Source: Macrolepiota albuminosa
Lineage: Eukaryota; Basidiomycota; Agaricomycetes; Agaricales; Agaricaceae
Length of the DNA stretch: 64,000 bases
Direction: 5' to 3'
Assembly (NCBI GenBank): GCA_027475525.1
Contig: JAMWFC010000080.1
Span: 62,001-126,000, forward strand
Program-made: the position numbers and the translations under genes
The notes under the pieces: model-generated
Database searches by the model: none
What the model saw: the letters and a program-made list of their open reading frames with translations, nothing else
What the model was told of the DNA's origin: nothing
In this document: one piece after another, positions 1 through 9,191 of the stretch
Position numbering within the stretch: the first letter of the stretch is position 1
How the letters are laid out: each line of letters opens with the position of its first letter

Positions 1-153
1 TTCGGTAGGAGAGGTATCAGGAGGCACAGAGTCGTCTGTGTTGTGGCGTTTCTTTGCAAAGAGGCTGAGGCCACGTTGGAGGGCGCCGAGCGAAGAGTCG
101 TCGGTGTCGAGCTGGCGCAGTGGCTCTGGGAACCCCGAGACTGACAGTGCCAT
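1..153 (-). CDS. N-terminus of an unidentified host protein, runs off the left edge
   Basis: An ATG at 153 opens a minus-strand frame of 51 codons with no stop before the window edge. The peptide begins MALSVSGFPEPLRQL and continues with an acidic DTDDSSLG segment and a lysine/arginine patch (AKKRH). This reads like a soluble coding N-terminus rather than random frame. I see no domain in so short a piece and give no function. The overlapping longer frame in another phase has a less protein-like composition and is probably a shadow. Only the initiator region is visible, so the call rests on open frame, composition and a plausible start. Confidence 0.4.
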   Translation of the reverse strand, partial: MALSVSGFPEPLRQLDTDDSSLGALQRGLSLFAKKRHNTDDSVPPDTSPTE

Positions 154-727
154 TGTGGTTGTTGACAAAGAGCAAGGTCGTCCCATCAATAGTCAATCTT
201 TGAAACACTGATGTGATGTAAATACCCGTGAACCATTCAACCAAGTCCATCAAGAATCCCATAGCTTCAGGGCAAGGACATGGAACCCCAAAAATACTAG
301 CTACTACACATGCTCATGCTGAAGCACCTCGGCCTGTCCAAGCCCACTAACCACACTTGAGCTTGGTCTCTTATCCCATCATGATATTCCGCTCCCACAT
401 ATCAAATATCAATCAAAGAAATTTCATCTTGGCACGGCCTAGCCGACGGACTTGTCAAATCCACCGGTCCCAAATCCCCGTAAATGTCCATGGAATAGAA
501 CTCACCAACTGGAACAAGGGCGAACATGCCGGACGATGGACCACTCGTAACTCATTGTGTGGGGGCTCGGCTAACTAGCCGATTACCCAGGGTCGGTCGT
601 ATCATATCGCGTACATACCTCTCGTATTGAAAACTCCCATCGCATCGCACGCGCGGCCTGAAGCCGTCTTCATTACGCGTATCACACAGCATGCCTTTGG
701 CTGGTCACGGTACGGTGAAGGAAGGGC
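154..727. other. No gene recognised; possible short first exon at 691-786
   Basis: This stretch is upstream of the partial gene at the left edge. I recognise no protein in it. An ATG at 691 opens 32 plus-strand codons (MPLAGHGTVKEGRRK...) that run into the 650-bp repeat and end at a GTAAGA splice-donor-like site at about 787. It could be the first exon of a host gene cut off by the repeat and the element inserted beyond it. Evidence is weak. Confidence 0.2.
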
Positions 728-1372
728 GAAGAAAGGACGAGGCCGTATGTGGGTTCGCTGAAGCCGAAAAGGCGAGGATCCTCCGAGGTAAGAATTTTAG
801 TTTTATGTTTAACGTTTAAGCGGAACACGCAGGGATAGTCCCCACCCCATCACTGCAGAGGCATGAGGCCTGAGGGACCAACCAAACGAAGGATTCTCAT
901 TCTCATTCCAATGACATACGATCCTCACATCGAATACAAATACAAACGCATCCGAGTCTCGGCTGTAAATTTCAACTAAGTATGTACCACCAATAAGAAA
1001 GACTCACTGACTGACTGGGGTGGGTGGGTGGGTGGCTGAACGTTTATGTTAATGCATATGTTTCATGCCTCTCGGAGCCATAATACATTGCAATATTCCA
1101 CAATTCCATTTCCATCTCAGTCGACTTGACTTGAGAAACAACAACCCTACAGCCCATTCTGGTTCTGGTTCTGGGGAGAAACGGTTCTTCTTTAACTTTC
1201 TTTCACTCACTCATTCACTCACTCACTCACAAGGCAATTGAATTATGAATACCCCCGCGTGCGTGCGTGCGTGTCAGTCGTTCAATCGACATTCATCATC
1301 ATGTCAAACCCGGACCGGACCGGACCGGACCACTCACAAGACCTCAGAAATACGCAGAAAAAGTAAGTCTAT
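728..1372. repeat. 650-bp direct repeat, left copy
   Basis: This segment and 6804-7462 are near-identical in the same orientation. Differences are mainly in microsatellite tracts (TCAC, GT and CGGAC repeats) plus a few substitutions. The left copy ends exactly where the tyrosine-recombinase retrotransposon begins (about 1368-1372), and the right copy starts where that element stops. It contains TGGG and TCAC simple repeats and no protein I recognise. It does not look like an LTR because it lacks TG..CA ends. It may be host DNA duplicated around an insertion, or two haplotypes joined by the assembler. Confidence 0.8.
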
Positions 1373-2079
1373 GTGTTCCAACGCTCGAGGTGCGTATATC
1401 CAAAACCTCGAAACCTGTGTCTCGTTTTTCTATTCTATCTCGACAGTATGATTTTGTCACTAGTTCTTTACTACTATAATACCAGTATTTTTGGGGGAAG
1501 GGTCTTCTATTCTATCTCGACAGTATGATTTTGTCACTAGTTCTTTACTACTATAATACCAGTATTTTTGGGGGAAGGGTCCGCTAGGACCCTTGGCTCG
1601 AATTTTCGACTCGTGTCTGTAGGTGGTCCGCGTGAGTTTCGATGGGTGGGTGGGCCAACCTACGACGCCGACGATCAATCCCTCGAGCAGGTTTCTCCTG
1701 TGAGATCTGGGTGTGGTGGGCGGGTGTGAAAAATTTTTATTCGACGCGTTCTTTGCGCGATTTCACTGACGTGTCGGAGGGCGGAGGAAGCAAAAGGAGG
1801 TTCCCGCCCCCGACGCTTATCTCATCACATAGACTCTTGTTTCGGATCACCCTCGTTCCTCGAGAGATCCGAAACTGCTATCTATGTGTTCCAACGCTCG
1901 AGGTGTGTATATCCAAAACCTCGAAACCTGTGTCTCGTTTTTCTATTCTATCTCGACAGTATGATTTTGTCACTAGTTCTTTACTACTATAATACCAGTA
2001 TTTTTGGGGGAAGGGTCCGCTAGGACCCTTGGCTCGAATTTTCGACTCGTGTCTGTAGGTGGTCCGCGTGAGTTTCGAT
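1368..2079 (-). repeat. Split direct repeats (B1-A2-B2) at the 3' end of the Ngaro/PAT-like element
   Basis: Two direct copies of a 199-bp unit lie at 1881-2079 (B1) and 1368-1643 (B2). They are separated by a unique 237-bp segment (1644-1880). B2 is longer only because it carries an exact 77-bp duplication (1428/1505). Read on the minus strand the order after the recombinase gene is B1, spacer, B2. This matches the B1-A2-B2 end of PAT/Ngaro elements, where A2 should also be present as A1 at the 5' end. No A1 copy is visible beside gag, so the 5' end is missing. These repeats normally serve as recombination substrates for circular-intermediate integration. Confidence 0.65.
1428..1581. repeat. 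Exact 77-bp tandem duplication (Ngaro-like B2 repeat)
   Basis: Copies at 1428-1504 and 1505-1581 are identical. The sister repeat B1 (1881-2079) has only one copy, which shows the ancestral state. Confidence 0.95.
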
Positions 2080-2151
2080 TCCCATTTGGTTAGGAGCCCA
2101 CGACGCGTCAAGCGAAGCGCGGACCCCCACGAGTCAGGAGTGGTGCTCACC

Positions 2152-3162
2152 TCAGCGAACGGGAGGCAAGGTGACCGTTACCCTCGATATCTCCTCCATC
2201 GTTCTTGGGTCCTGCACGTATCTGGCTAGCACCACCGCATGCTTCCTTAGGTACAGCGCGAAGGCGTCACTACTCCAGCGCCCCATTACCTTCACCACCT
2301 CTAGCGGTATCCCCCGCAATAGGTACTCCAACACGGAGCCAATCCGAATCCCGTGGAACCTTAAGTGCTGAATGTCCATACCCTTGGCTATCTCGTTTAG
2401 CCTTTTTGAGAACGTTGTTCTTGTGAGTGGCTTGCTGCCACCTCTGGTCCTGTATGCGAATAGGTGCTTGTCGCCGGACAGATTATTCACTTGCAGGTGC
2501 TTTTGCAGAGCTTCCGATGAGTCGATGGGACCTCTTTGTTTTGCGAAGTATATGTCCTCCCCTTCTGGTGCCATCTTCGTCCAGGGTATAAACACTACTG
2601 TCACCTTGTTCCCTCCTCGATCCTCCCCTTCTGTGACATCACTTCTCTTCACGTGCTTTGTAGGGTTGAACGCCTTCTGGTTCGGTAGCACTAGCTCTCC
2701 TATCCTTGCCATGCCGAAGAAAGCTACTTTTAGGCATGCATTGACCGCTGCATCGAGTGGTTCGTCAGTTTTCAGCCCTCTGCACAGCTTTTCTATGATC
2801 TCCACTGTGAACGGATCTCTTTTTGTCCTCTTGGATTCTGGAGGTGCTAATCTCGTTGCTCTGTCCAACGCTGCCCCGATCTCCACACTTGTCGCCGTCC
2901 ATGGCACGCCATGTAGCAAGTGCCACGCTTGGATGCCAAATACATAATTTGCCAGGGCTGTACCCGAGTAGGTCCCAGCGCACGCCGCGATGAAGGCCAG
3001 TATCAGGGAGGGGTGGGCCGGACATCTTTCCTCCTCTGCCACCCCTCGCGTATCACAGAAGACGTGGAATGCAAGAAGTCCGGCTCCATATGTCCCTCTT
3101 GTGCTCTCCGACAACGAGGCTGACATCACTGTTAGTACCCTCTCGAGGTCACCTACTGTCAC
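2152..3162 (-). CDS. Tyrosine recombinase of the Ngaro/PAT-like element
   Basis: An open frame of 336 codons encodes a phage-integrase-family tyrosine recombinase that would join the element's circular DNA copy to the target. The N-terminal half is helical and SAM-like, with a LSESTRGTYGAGLLAFHVFC segment. The catalytic half shows the first arginine in ARIGEL (around residue 150), the HxxR box in FHGIRIGS (around residue 270) and a downstream GRWSSDAFALYLRK containing the nucleophilic tyrosine (around residue 300). The start is the ATG at 3162, 161 bp after the end of the RT-RNase H frame. The frame has no stop or shift, but the parent element lacks its 5' end, so autonomous movement is unlikely. 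Confidence 0.85.
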   Translation of the reverse strand: MTVGDLERVLTVMSASLSESTRGTYGAGLLAFHVFCDTRGVAEEERCPAHPSLILAFIAACAGTYSGTALANYVFGIQAWHLLHGVPWTATSVEIGAALDRATRLAPPESKRTKRDPFTVEIIEKLCRGLKTDEPLDAAVNACLKVAFFGMARIGELVLPNQKAFNPTKHVKRSDVTEGEDRGGNKVTVVFIPWTKMAPEGEDIYFAKQRGPIDSSEALQKHLQVNNLSGDKHLFAYRTRGGSKPLTRTTFSKRLNEIAKGMDIQHLRFHGIRIGSVLEYLLRGIPLEVVKVMGRWSSDAFALYLRKHAVVLARYVQDPRTMEEISRVTVTLPPVR

Positions 3163-3323
3163 TGCCAGTCCCCCATTGCTCTGCCTGCTTGTGGTCGGAG
3201 TTCACAGGACCAGTCTGTCTTTTGCAAGACAGTGGGGTCGCCGGTGTTAGTCCCAGCTTGTATGGCCTCGGGCGTCCCCCTGACGTCGCTGCAGGAAGCG
3301 GTGCTCCAAAGCGTGACTTTGCC

Positions 3324-5690
3324 TCACACATCCCAGTCACCAAAGAGTCGTGGTCTTGTCTCGTGAAATGCTCTGTCGTTGAACCTTCGTCTTGCTGTTT
3401 GCTCCCTCGACTCTCGCCTTGTGGGTCTCGCTCTGGGCTCGTCGCGCCTACCCTCCCGTAAAGCCCGAATCTCGGCGGGAGTGAAATCCTCCGTCGCATC
3501 GACAAGGAGGTCCTCGTCAATTCCCTGCAGGGAGATTGGAGGGAGGAGCTTTGACCGTGGGGGATAAAACCCCCTCGACGGTTGATCTGTGGGGTTACAT
3601 GCGCTCGGAACGTATGCTGTGTAGACGCTTCCCGCTTGCCCCTCTCGCCCCAGAAACTCATGGACCCTGCGAAAAACCGCATTGACGGCTTTGTTGCGGC
3701 TCCTTCCATTCCACCATCCTTCCACAACTCCTCAGTTGTCTCCGTACAGCTTGACAGACGTTCCTTCCTCTGTTGCTGCCACTGTTGCTCGTACCAGGAG
3801 TTCGAACCCAATAGCCTCTGCCCATTGGATATCTTGCTTTCCCCCTCTGGTCTGCCAACCAGGTAGCAGCCTCCAGGCTCTCCAGTGGTCTCCAAGTACG
3901 ATGGCAATGCCGATGCCTGAGCTTGCGTCCGAGAAGGCTCCGAAGTCATGCAGTTCGACCAGACTTGGGACTGTTCTTCGCTTCTGAGACCGTAGCTTGA
4001 CCTCCCACCAATCAAGGTCCTGTAGTACTCCTCTCGTCTGATGGCGTAAAGCAAACGGACTATCAATGGCGCCTGGGAGCATTGCCTCGAGGGCTGTGAA
4101 ATAAGCCCTGCCATCAGGGTGTACCAAGGAGGCATGCAGGAGTTTCCCATGTAGCTTCTGAACATCTCGGAGGCAAAAGGTGTCCTTTTTTCTCCACTCT
4201 GCAATAGTCTGTAGGTACTTTTCCACCTTCTCCTCTGACAGCGCAACCGACTGCTCTGCCAAATTCCATTCCAAGCCAATGTAAGTGTTCTTCGAGCTGA
4301 AGGGTCTGTCTTTGGAAGCTTCCCATGGAATTCCCAACTCCTCTGATATTTGGTCAATGTGCGCGAGGCTGTAAGAGAACTCTTGATCTTCAGGAAACTC
4401 CGTTTGACCGCCTGCCAGAATTCCGATGTCAAACCGGCAATCTTCTGTAAACTCTTGTACGGTGCCATCATCGTAAACCTTTCCTCCGTACCATATCCTC
4501 CCTCCTTCTCGAATCTCACCTCTCTTCTCGATGTCTGCTCTCCATTCCTGTCTCCTCCTGTTGTAATGCCCAACGTGCTCTCTCCTGATCCGTATGAAGA
4601 GGTGGTCATCGACCCACCGTGTTGCCGGTCCGATACCCTGGTGGCGCATGATATCGAGCGCTGCGTCTGCCATGCGTCCATAGCCTCCTGACGATGGAGT
4701 TGCCCCAAAACAGAGGCATGTGTCCACACAGTATTGGTCATCTCCTGTCTTGACCACCACTGCGGGCCATTGCGACCTGTGCAATGGAATTGTTCTATAT
4801 GCTTCTGCCACATCCTGCACCGCTGCCTGCGACCCTGGAGGGAGCGTTGCGACCAGCTGTGCAACCGCCGTGAACGTTCCCCATGTGCATGGGAAATTGT
4901 CCGGATCAATGTGTGAGTTGATGGACTGATTGACGTAGGCCGTTGATGAGAATGATAAGTTTTGAATGATCCTGAACCTTCCCGCTTTCCCTGCCTTGGG
5001 AATAATGGAAAACGGGGAGGATTGGAATGGCCCAAGTATTCCTTCAATTTCTTTCCTCCCCATTGGTCCAACATATCGACCTCTTTGTATCTCTTTGCGC
5101 ACAATTTCATCAAATTCATCCTTGTGCTCTTGCACGGATGCTGTGTTTGGTGGTGTACTGGTTGACCCAATCTCTGGGAAGCCCAGGACAAATCCGTCTC
5201 GCAGCCCCTCTGCCACGTCGCCATATTTGCGCAGGAGCCCCGCTTCTCGTAGGTACCTGACCCATGCTTCCGGGTCATATGGAGTGCAGGCTTTAAGGCC
5301 TCTCTGTGCAAGGACAGCTCTGTGCTCCGTGCTTGGCGCTCCCACACCCTGAGCAAACGTGCTTGCTGTTGTGACTTTTTGCCGCACACCCTTTCTCTCT
5401 CTGCCAATCCAAGCAGACAGCGTTTCCGTCTCGCATGATGAGGCTTTTGTCCTTGCGCTGTGCGATGGTGTCGTACTTGTTGTCCCAGGTGCGCTCCTCG
5501 CTGCATTCCGAGATGTTGTGTGGGTGACGGCTGAGACAGACGGCGCAGGCGGCGAGCTTTTTCCCTGCGCCCTTGCGAAAACCCCTGTGCGCTGTTTCGT
5601 GGCGCTCATCTCGCCTTGCTCTGTCTTGGGCATCATTGCTCCACCTTCTGCGTGGAGGCGACCTGGAGCGCTGCAGTGATAGGACCACAT
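3324..5690 (-). pseudogene. Reverse transcriptase-RNase H of the Ngaro/PAT-like element, one in-frame TGA
   Basis: A minus-strand frame runs from about 5690 to 3732, stops at a TGA, then continues in the same frame to 3324. The RT domain shows FQSSPFSIIPKAGKAGRFR, DVAEAYRTIPL and the catalytic WVDDHLF box. The RNase H part has SDASSGIGIAIV and KLYGDN. The TGA follows KLYGDN immediately, and the next codons (GVVEGWWNGRS, then VPSACNPTDQPSRG) are the expected continuation. A single transition such as CGA to TGA would explain it. The 5' part overlaps gag (5293-5690) in another frame, so expression would need a frameshift. No methyltransferase domain follows. The protein is inferred non-functional unless the stop is suppressed. 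Confidence 0.8.
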
Positions 5691-6756
5691 ACAGGATCAG
5701 CGCATCAACGGCAGGCGACGGCAACGCGGCACTGACTCAAAATACCTTAGCGCGCGCTAATTATCCAATTTTGGCGATATTTGACGGCCGCGCACGGCAA
5801 GAAGCAGATCCGATCAATGATAGCGCCGACGGCAGCAAGAATAACAACTGACAGATGGCACCAGTCACTGACGACAGTGCTTAGGGAGAAGCCTGATGAT
5901 CTATCAAAAACTGACGGACAGCTTGGCGTTTGACCTTGGCGTCTGACACCGCTTAGCGTCTCGATTTGGCGCCCAACGTTGCTTAGGTGTTCTGACAGGC
6001 AGAAGGGTGATGGATTGATGGTTTAGCACCGCGATCTGCCGCCTGGTGGTGCCAAGGGTCCTCAAAGGACGGTAGAGATCTGAAACCATTGGAGCTACCC
6101 CTATGAAATTTTCCAGTTTACCGCACTTTGGCGATGGTTGGTCACTGGCGATGGTGAACTCCTTGTAGTATATATAGTACTTACCAACTTGTACATAGAG
6201 ACAGAGAACGATAGACCAGAGTTTCCTGCTCCCACTTCTTCAGTCTCCCTTACGCTCAAGAGCTCATTTATGGTCGGCAACGTCGAACTCGTCAGCAGTT
6301 GCAGACTCTCGCCAACACTCGACACCCTCAGGCCTTGCAACTACGGCAGGCATTATTGACGCTTAGACTTCGCTAAGCTCATCGTGCTCTTGCCGCTTAC
6401 CTTTGCCGTATTCACTTACCGCTTCTTCCCTAGGCGCTTTACCCTAGCGCTTGACACTTGCCGACCCCGTTACCGACTTTTACCCATTTCATAGGCGTGT
6501 TCTCTGGGACCTGCCTGGGACTCCTCACATCACTTATAGCGCGCCCAAACGCAAACTCTTGGTATGGTAACACTATAGCTACATTTGTTACTGACCAAAC
6601 TTTGGGCATCATCAGCGGGCTCCTCGATCTCTGCCTTCTGGCTTCCGAACGTCGGGATCCACGTTCATTGAAACCTTTCTGCATGGTAGCCAGGTCTGCT
6701 ACCTGCTTTTCGAACTGCTCAGCCACCATACCGGTCAGCATGTGTTGCACGAACAT
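5293..6756 (-). pseudogene. Gag of the Ngaro/PAT-like element, interrupted by a solo LTR
   Basis: Two pieces of one minus-strand gag are visible. The upstream piece (6756 to about 6615) reads MFVQHMLTGMVAEQFEKQVA... and ends in an RS-rich stretch. The downstream piece (from about 5676 to 5293) starts LQRSRSPPRRRW. It holds a canonical zinc knuckle, CSGCGSAKHGAQSC (C-x2-C-x4-H-x4-C), plus a second C/H cluster, CAVCLSRHPHNISEC. Removing the LTR and one copy of the 4-bp target duplication joins the pieces in frame. The visible protein is only about 175 residues and starts abruptly, so the N-terminal part of Gag is probably lost with the 5' end of the element. Confidence 0.7.
5677..6614 (+). mobile_element. 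Solo LTR of the Ty3/Gypsy family, inserted in the Ngaro-like gag
   Basis: This 938-bp segment begins TGATAGGACC and ends CATCATCA. It aligns end to end with both LTRs of the Gypsy element at 16,950-28,061 but is clearly more diverged from them than they are from each other. No internal Gypsy sequence remains, so it is a solo LTR left by LTR-LTR recombination. The flanks on the gag-sense strand are CCGC and CTGC, a 4-bp target duplication with one later change. Excision restores the gag frame. A TATA-like motif (GTATATATAG, about 6170) sits where the LTR promoter of the other copies lies. Confidence 0.85.
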
Positions 6757-6803
6757 TCGATTTGTTGTTTTTATATGAGATGTGATATGTGCGTGGAGAT
6801 TGA

Positions 6804-7462
6804 GAAGAAAGGACGAGGCCGTGTGTGGGTTCGCTGAAGCCGAAAAGGCGAGGATCCTCCGATGTAAGAATTTTAGTTTTATGTTTAACGTTTAAGCGGA
6901 ACACGCAGGGATAGTCCCCACCCCATCACTGCAGAGGCATGAGGCCTGAGGGACCAACCAAACGAAGGATTCTCATTCTCATTCCAATGACATACGATCC
7001 TCACATCGAATACAAATACAAACGCATCCGAGTCTCGGCTGTAAATTTCAACTAAGTATGTACCACCAATAAGAAAGACTCACTGACTGACTGGGGTGGG
7101 TGGGTGGGTGGCTGAACGTTTATGTTAATGCATATGTTTCATGCCTCTCGGAGCCATAATACATTGCAATATTCCACAATTCCATTTCCATCTCAGTCGA
7201 CTTGACTTGAGAAACAACAACCCTACAGCCCATTCTCGTTCTGGTCTGGGGAGACCCAAAACGGTTCTTCTTTAACTTTCTTTCACTCACTCACTCACTC
7301 ACTCACTCACAAGACAATTGAATTATGAATACCCCCCCCCGTGCGCGCGTGCGTGCGTGTCAGTCAGTCGTTCAATCGACATTCATCATCATGTCAAACC
7401 CGGACCGGACCGGAACACTCACAAGACCTTGTCCTCAGAAATACGCAGACAAAGTAAGTCTA
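6804..7462. repeat. 650-bp direct repeat, right copy
   Basis: This is the second copy of the segment at 728-1372, in the same orientation, directly abutting the truncated 5' side of the retrotransposon. It keeps the whole unit from GAAGAAAGGACG to AAAGTAAGTCTAT and then continues into different sequence. Compared with the left copy it has longer TCAC and GT tracts, a small insertion near 7250, and a T in place of G that weakens the splice-donor-like site. A shorter related fragment (CCTCAGAAATACGCA...) recurs at about 7826. Confidence 0.8.
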
Positions 7463-9191
7463 TCTATATATGAGGACGCCCAGGAGGGGGAGGAGGGGAG
7501 GAGGGTGGGAGGAGGATGCACCAAATGCATCCAGATCCATTTCCACAACTCGCCACTCGCCACTCGCCACTTGCCATTCCCAAGACCCCATCTTCCAACT
7601 CTCGTGCGGACCAGACAAGAAAAAAGAAATCTATGTAGGCCCTGCTCGTAAATACTAACAGACCGCCTGTTGAGGGTTGAGGGTTGGTTGGGTTATCCAT
7701 CCTCTCGCAGGCAGGACAAAGCAAAGTCATACAAAGTCTTCTTTAAAAATCCAATTCAATTTAACCCAATTCAATTCAATTTCATCTGGTCGTGGTCGTG
7801 GTCGTGGGTGGTGGTCGTGAGTGAAGACCTCAGAAATACGCAAACAAAAGTCAACGAGGAAAGGTTTAAATTTCCCTTCAAAATCAAAAAATCAAAATCA
7901 AAATCCAAGATCCCAAGATATGATCATGATCCAGGGAGCGTCCAACGCATCATGCGAAAGAGCCCCAAGTATTTCAGACGAATGCAAGCACATGTACAAT
8001 ACAACATCAATTGCGTGTCATTTCTAGCTGTAACAAACGGTCTATTATTCAAATTCAAACCACGTTTCGCCGTATACAAGTAATCGTAACTCCTACCTAA
8101 AATCGCTTGATGCCGTCCGTACTCACAGCGCCGATAATCCTTGCAACATAGTCCTAGAAAGGTGATGGAAGATGGAAGCCTTTTACTACTGGCAGCAGTG
8201 GGCATTGTGGACAGAGGGGGCTGCATTGAGGATGGGGGTGCTACGAGGGGTTGGTCAAAAGATGAGAATTCTGGACTGGAGAACGCCATAAAACAATGGA
8301 AAATGAATCCAGAAGAATCTTTTACTTACTTTACAAGGAAGCATGTATACACACACAGAACAGTGCCGTTGACTCGATCCTATCAGAGTTTATTTTTACG
8401 TCCGAGGAGTGATTGTCGTCACTCATCACTGTCAACAAGTTCCAATCGAGCGGAAAGACTTATAGTAGACTCTGGCGCCATCTTTCGCGTCGTTTCAGGC
8501 TTCACCACTGCGCCGCAAGTCCAAACTTCTGAACTCCATGTCATCTGCTGGACGTCATCGGGAACACATGATAGATCAAACTGTGCCCGTTGGCATCCCA
8601 TTAACTTATGAGATCATACTTGACTGCTGTTCAGGATCATGCCAGGAGTAGGTTTATCTTGCGTTTCTAGGCTACAAGAATGAGAAAAAGATGAGATCAC
8701 TGGATGAGTGCGGAAGACGTATAGCGTAATCAGGATCATATCTCAAAGACCTAATAAGTATCCTGGGTACCATCTTTTATCTGATTATCATACTAGAACA
8801 TTAATTTATCAATAGGAGATGCATGAGTGGCCGTTTCGGTAACATTGATGTCGTTTTCTCGCATCTAAACTATTTTATCCCAAAAAACCTTTCTAACGTC
8901 CGTGGTTGTACGAAGAGACATCTTTTCTTGGGTCTCAACGATATTTAAAAGAAAATTTCCAAGGCCCGTGGCGGTACTAAGAGACATCAGGGTTTTTTTT
9001 AATGTAATCATCAATGAAATGTTCAACAACACACGCTTTGAATGTGTACTTGATACATGTCGAGATAGCAACAAGAAACAGCGTCACGGAGCTGCCGAGA
9101 AACAGGTATAAGAGGCCAATTACATCCTTTCTTCTCCCTGATCCAACGAGAATTGCACAACCATGGAAATGAATCACACCGTCGTACATCC
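7463..9191. other. Non-coding or unassigned sequence between two retroelements
   Basis: GA-rich and simple-sequence tracts (7470-7520, 7790-7815) are followed by ordinary sequence. A minus-strand frame from an ATG at 8289 gives a serine/proline-rich peptide (MAFSSPEFSSFDQPLVAPP...) that reaches a GTGAGTACGG donor-like site at about 8126. It could be one host exon, but nothing supports a full gene. At 8880-9000 two imperfect direct copies of a GATGTCTCTTNGTAC motif occur on the minus strand. No 3' LTR of the neighbouring Copia element is recognisable here. Confidence 0.35.

Larger units (their letters stand above)
1368..6803 (-). mobile_element. Tyrosine-recombinase retrotransposon (DIRS order, Ngaro/PAT-like), 5'-truncated
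   Basis: On the minus strand the element carries remnants of gag (zinc-knuckle protein), an RT-RNase H frame and a tyrosine recombinase, followed by split direct repeats. It has no DDE integrase and no aspartic protease, which separates it from LTR retrotransposons. No methyltransferase domain is seen after RNase H, which favours Ngaro/PAT over DIRS1. The 5' end is lost: gag starts abruptly about 50 bp from the 650-bp repeat and no A1 repeat is present. Gag is interrupted by a solo Gypsy LTR (5677-6614). One in-frame TGA lies in RNase H. The recombinase frame is open throughout. Confidence 0.75.

Noticed and set aside
2372..2947. Plus-strand frame of 191 codons opposite the recombinase
   Set aside because: It is the complement of the tyrosine recombinase, which has all catalytic motifs. 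The plus frame has none.
3149..5506. Long minus-strand frame of 785 codons overlapping the RT-RNase H gene
   Set aside because: Its composition is rich in Arg/Gln/Ser/Trp with no motif, while the other frame shows clear RT and RNase H boxes. It is a shadow frame.
728..7462. 650-bp repeats as LTRs of the tyrosine-recombinase element
   Set aside because: They lack TG..CA ends and a target duplication, and the element already has its own split direct repeats.
8141..8611. Plus-strand frame of 156 codons as a gene
   Set aside because: No motif, no exon partners, and the opposite strand has an equally plausible short exon. Not supported.
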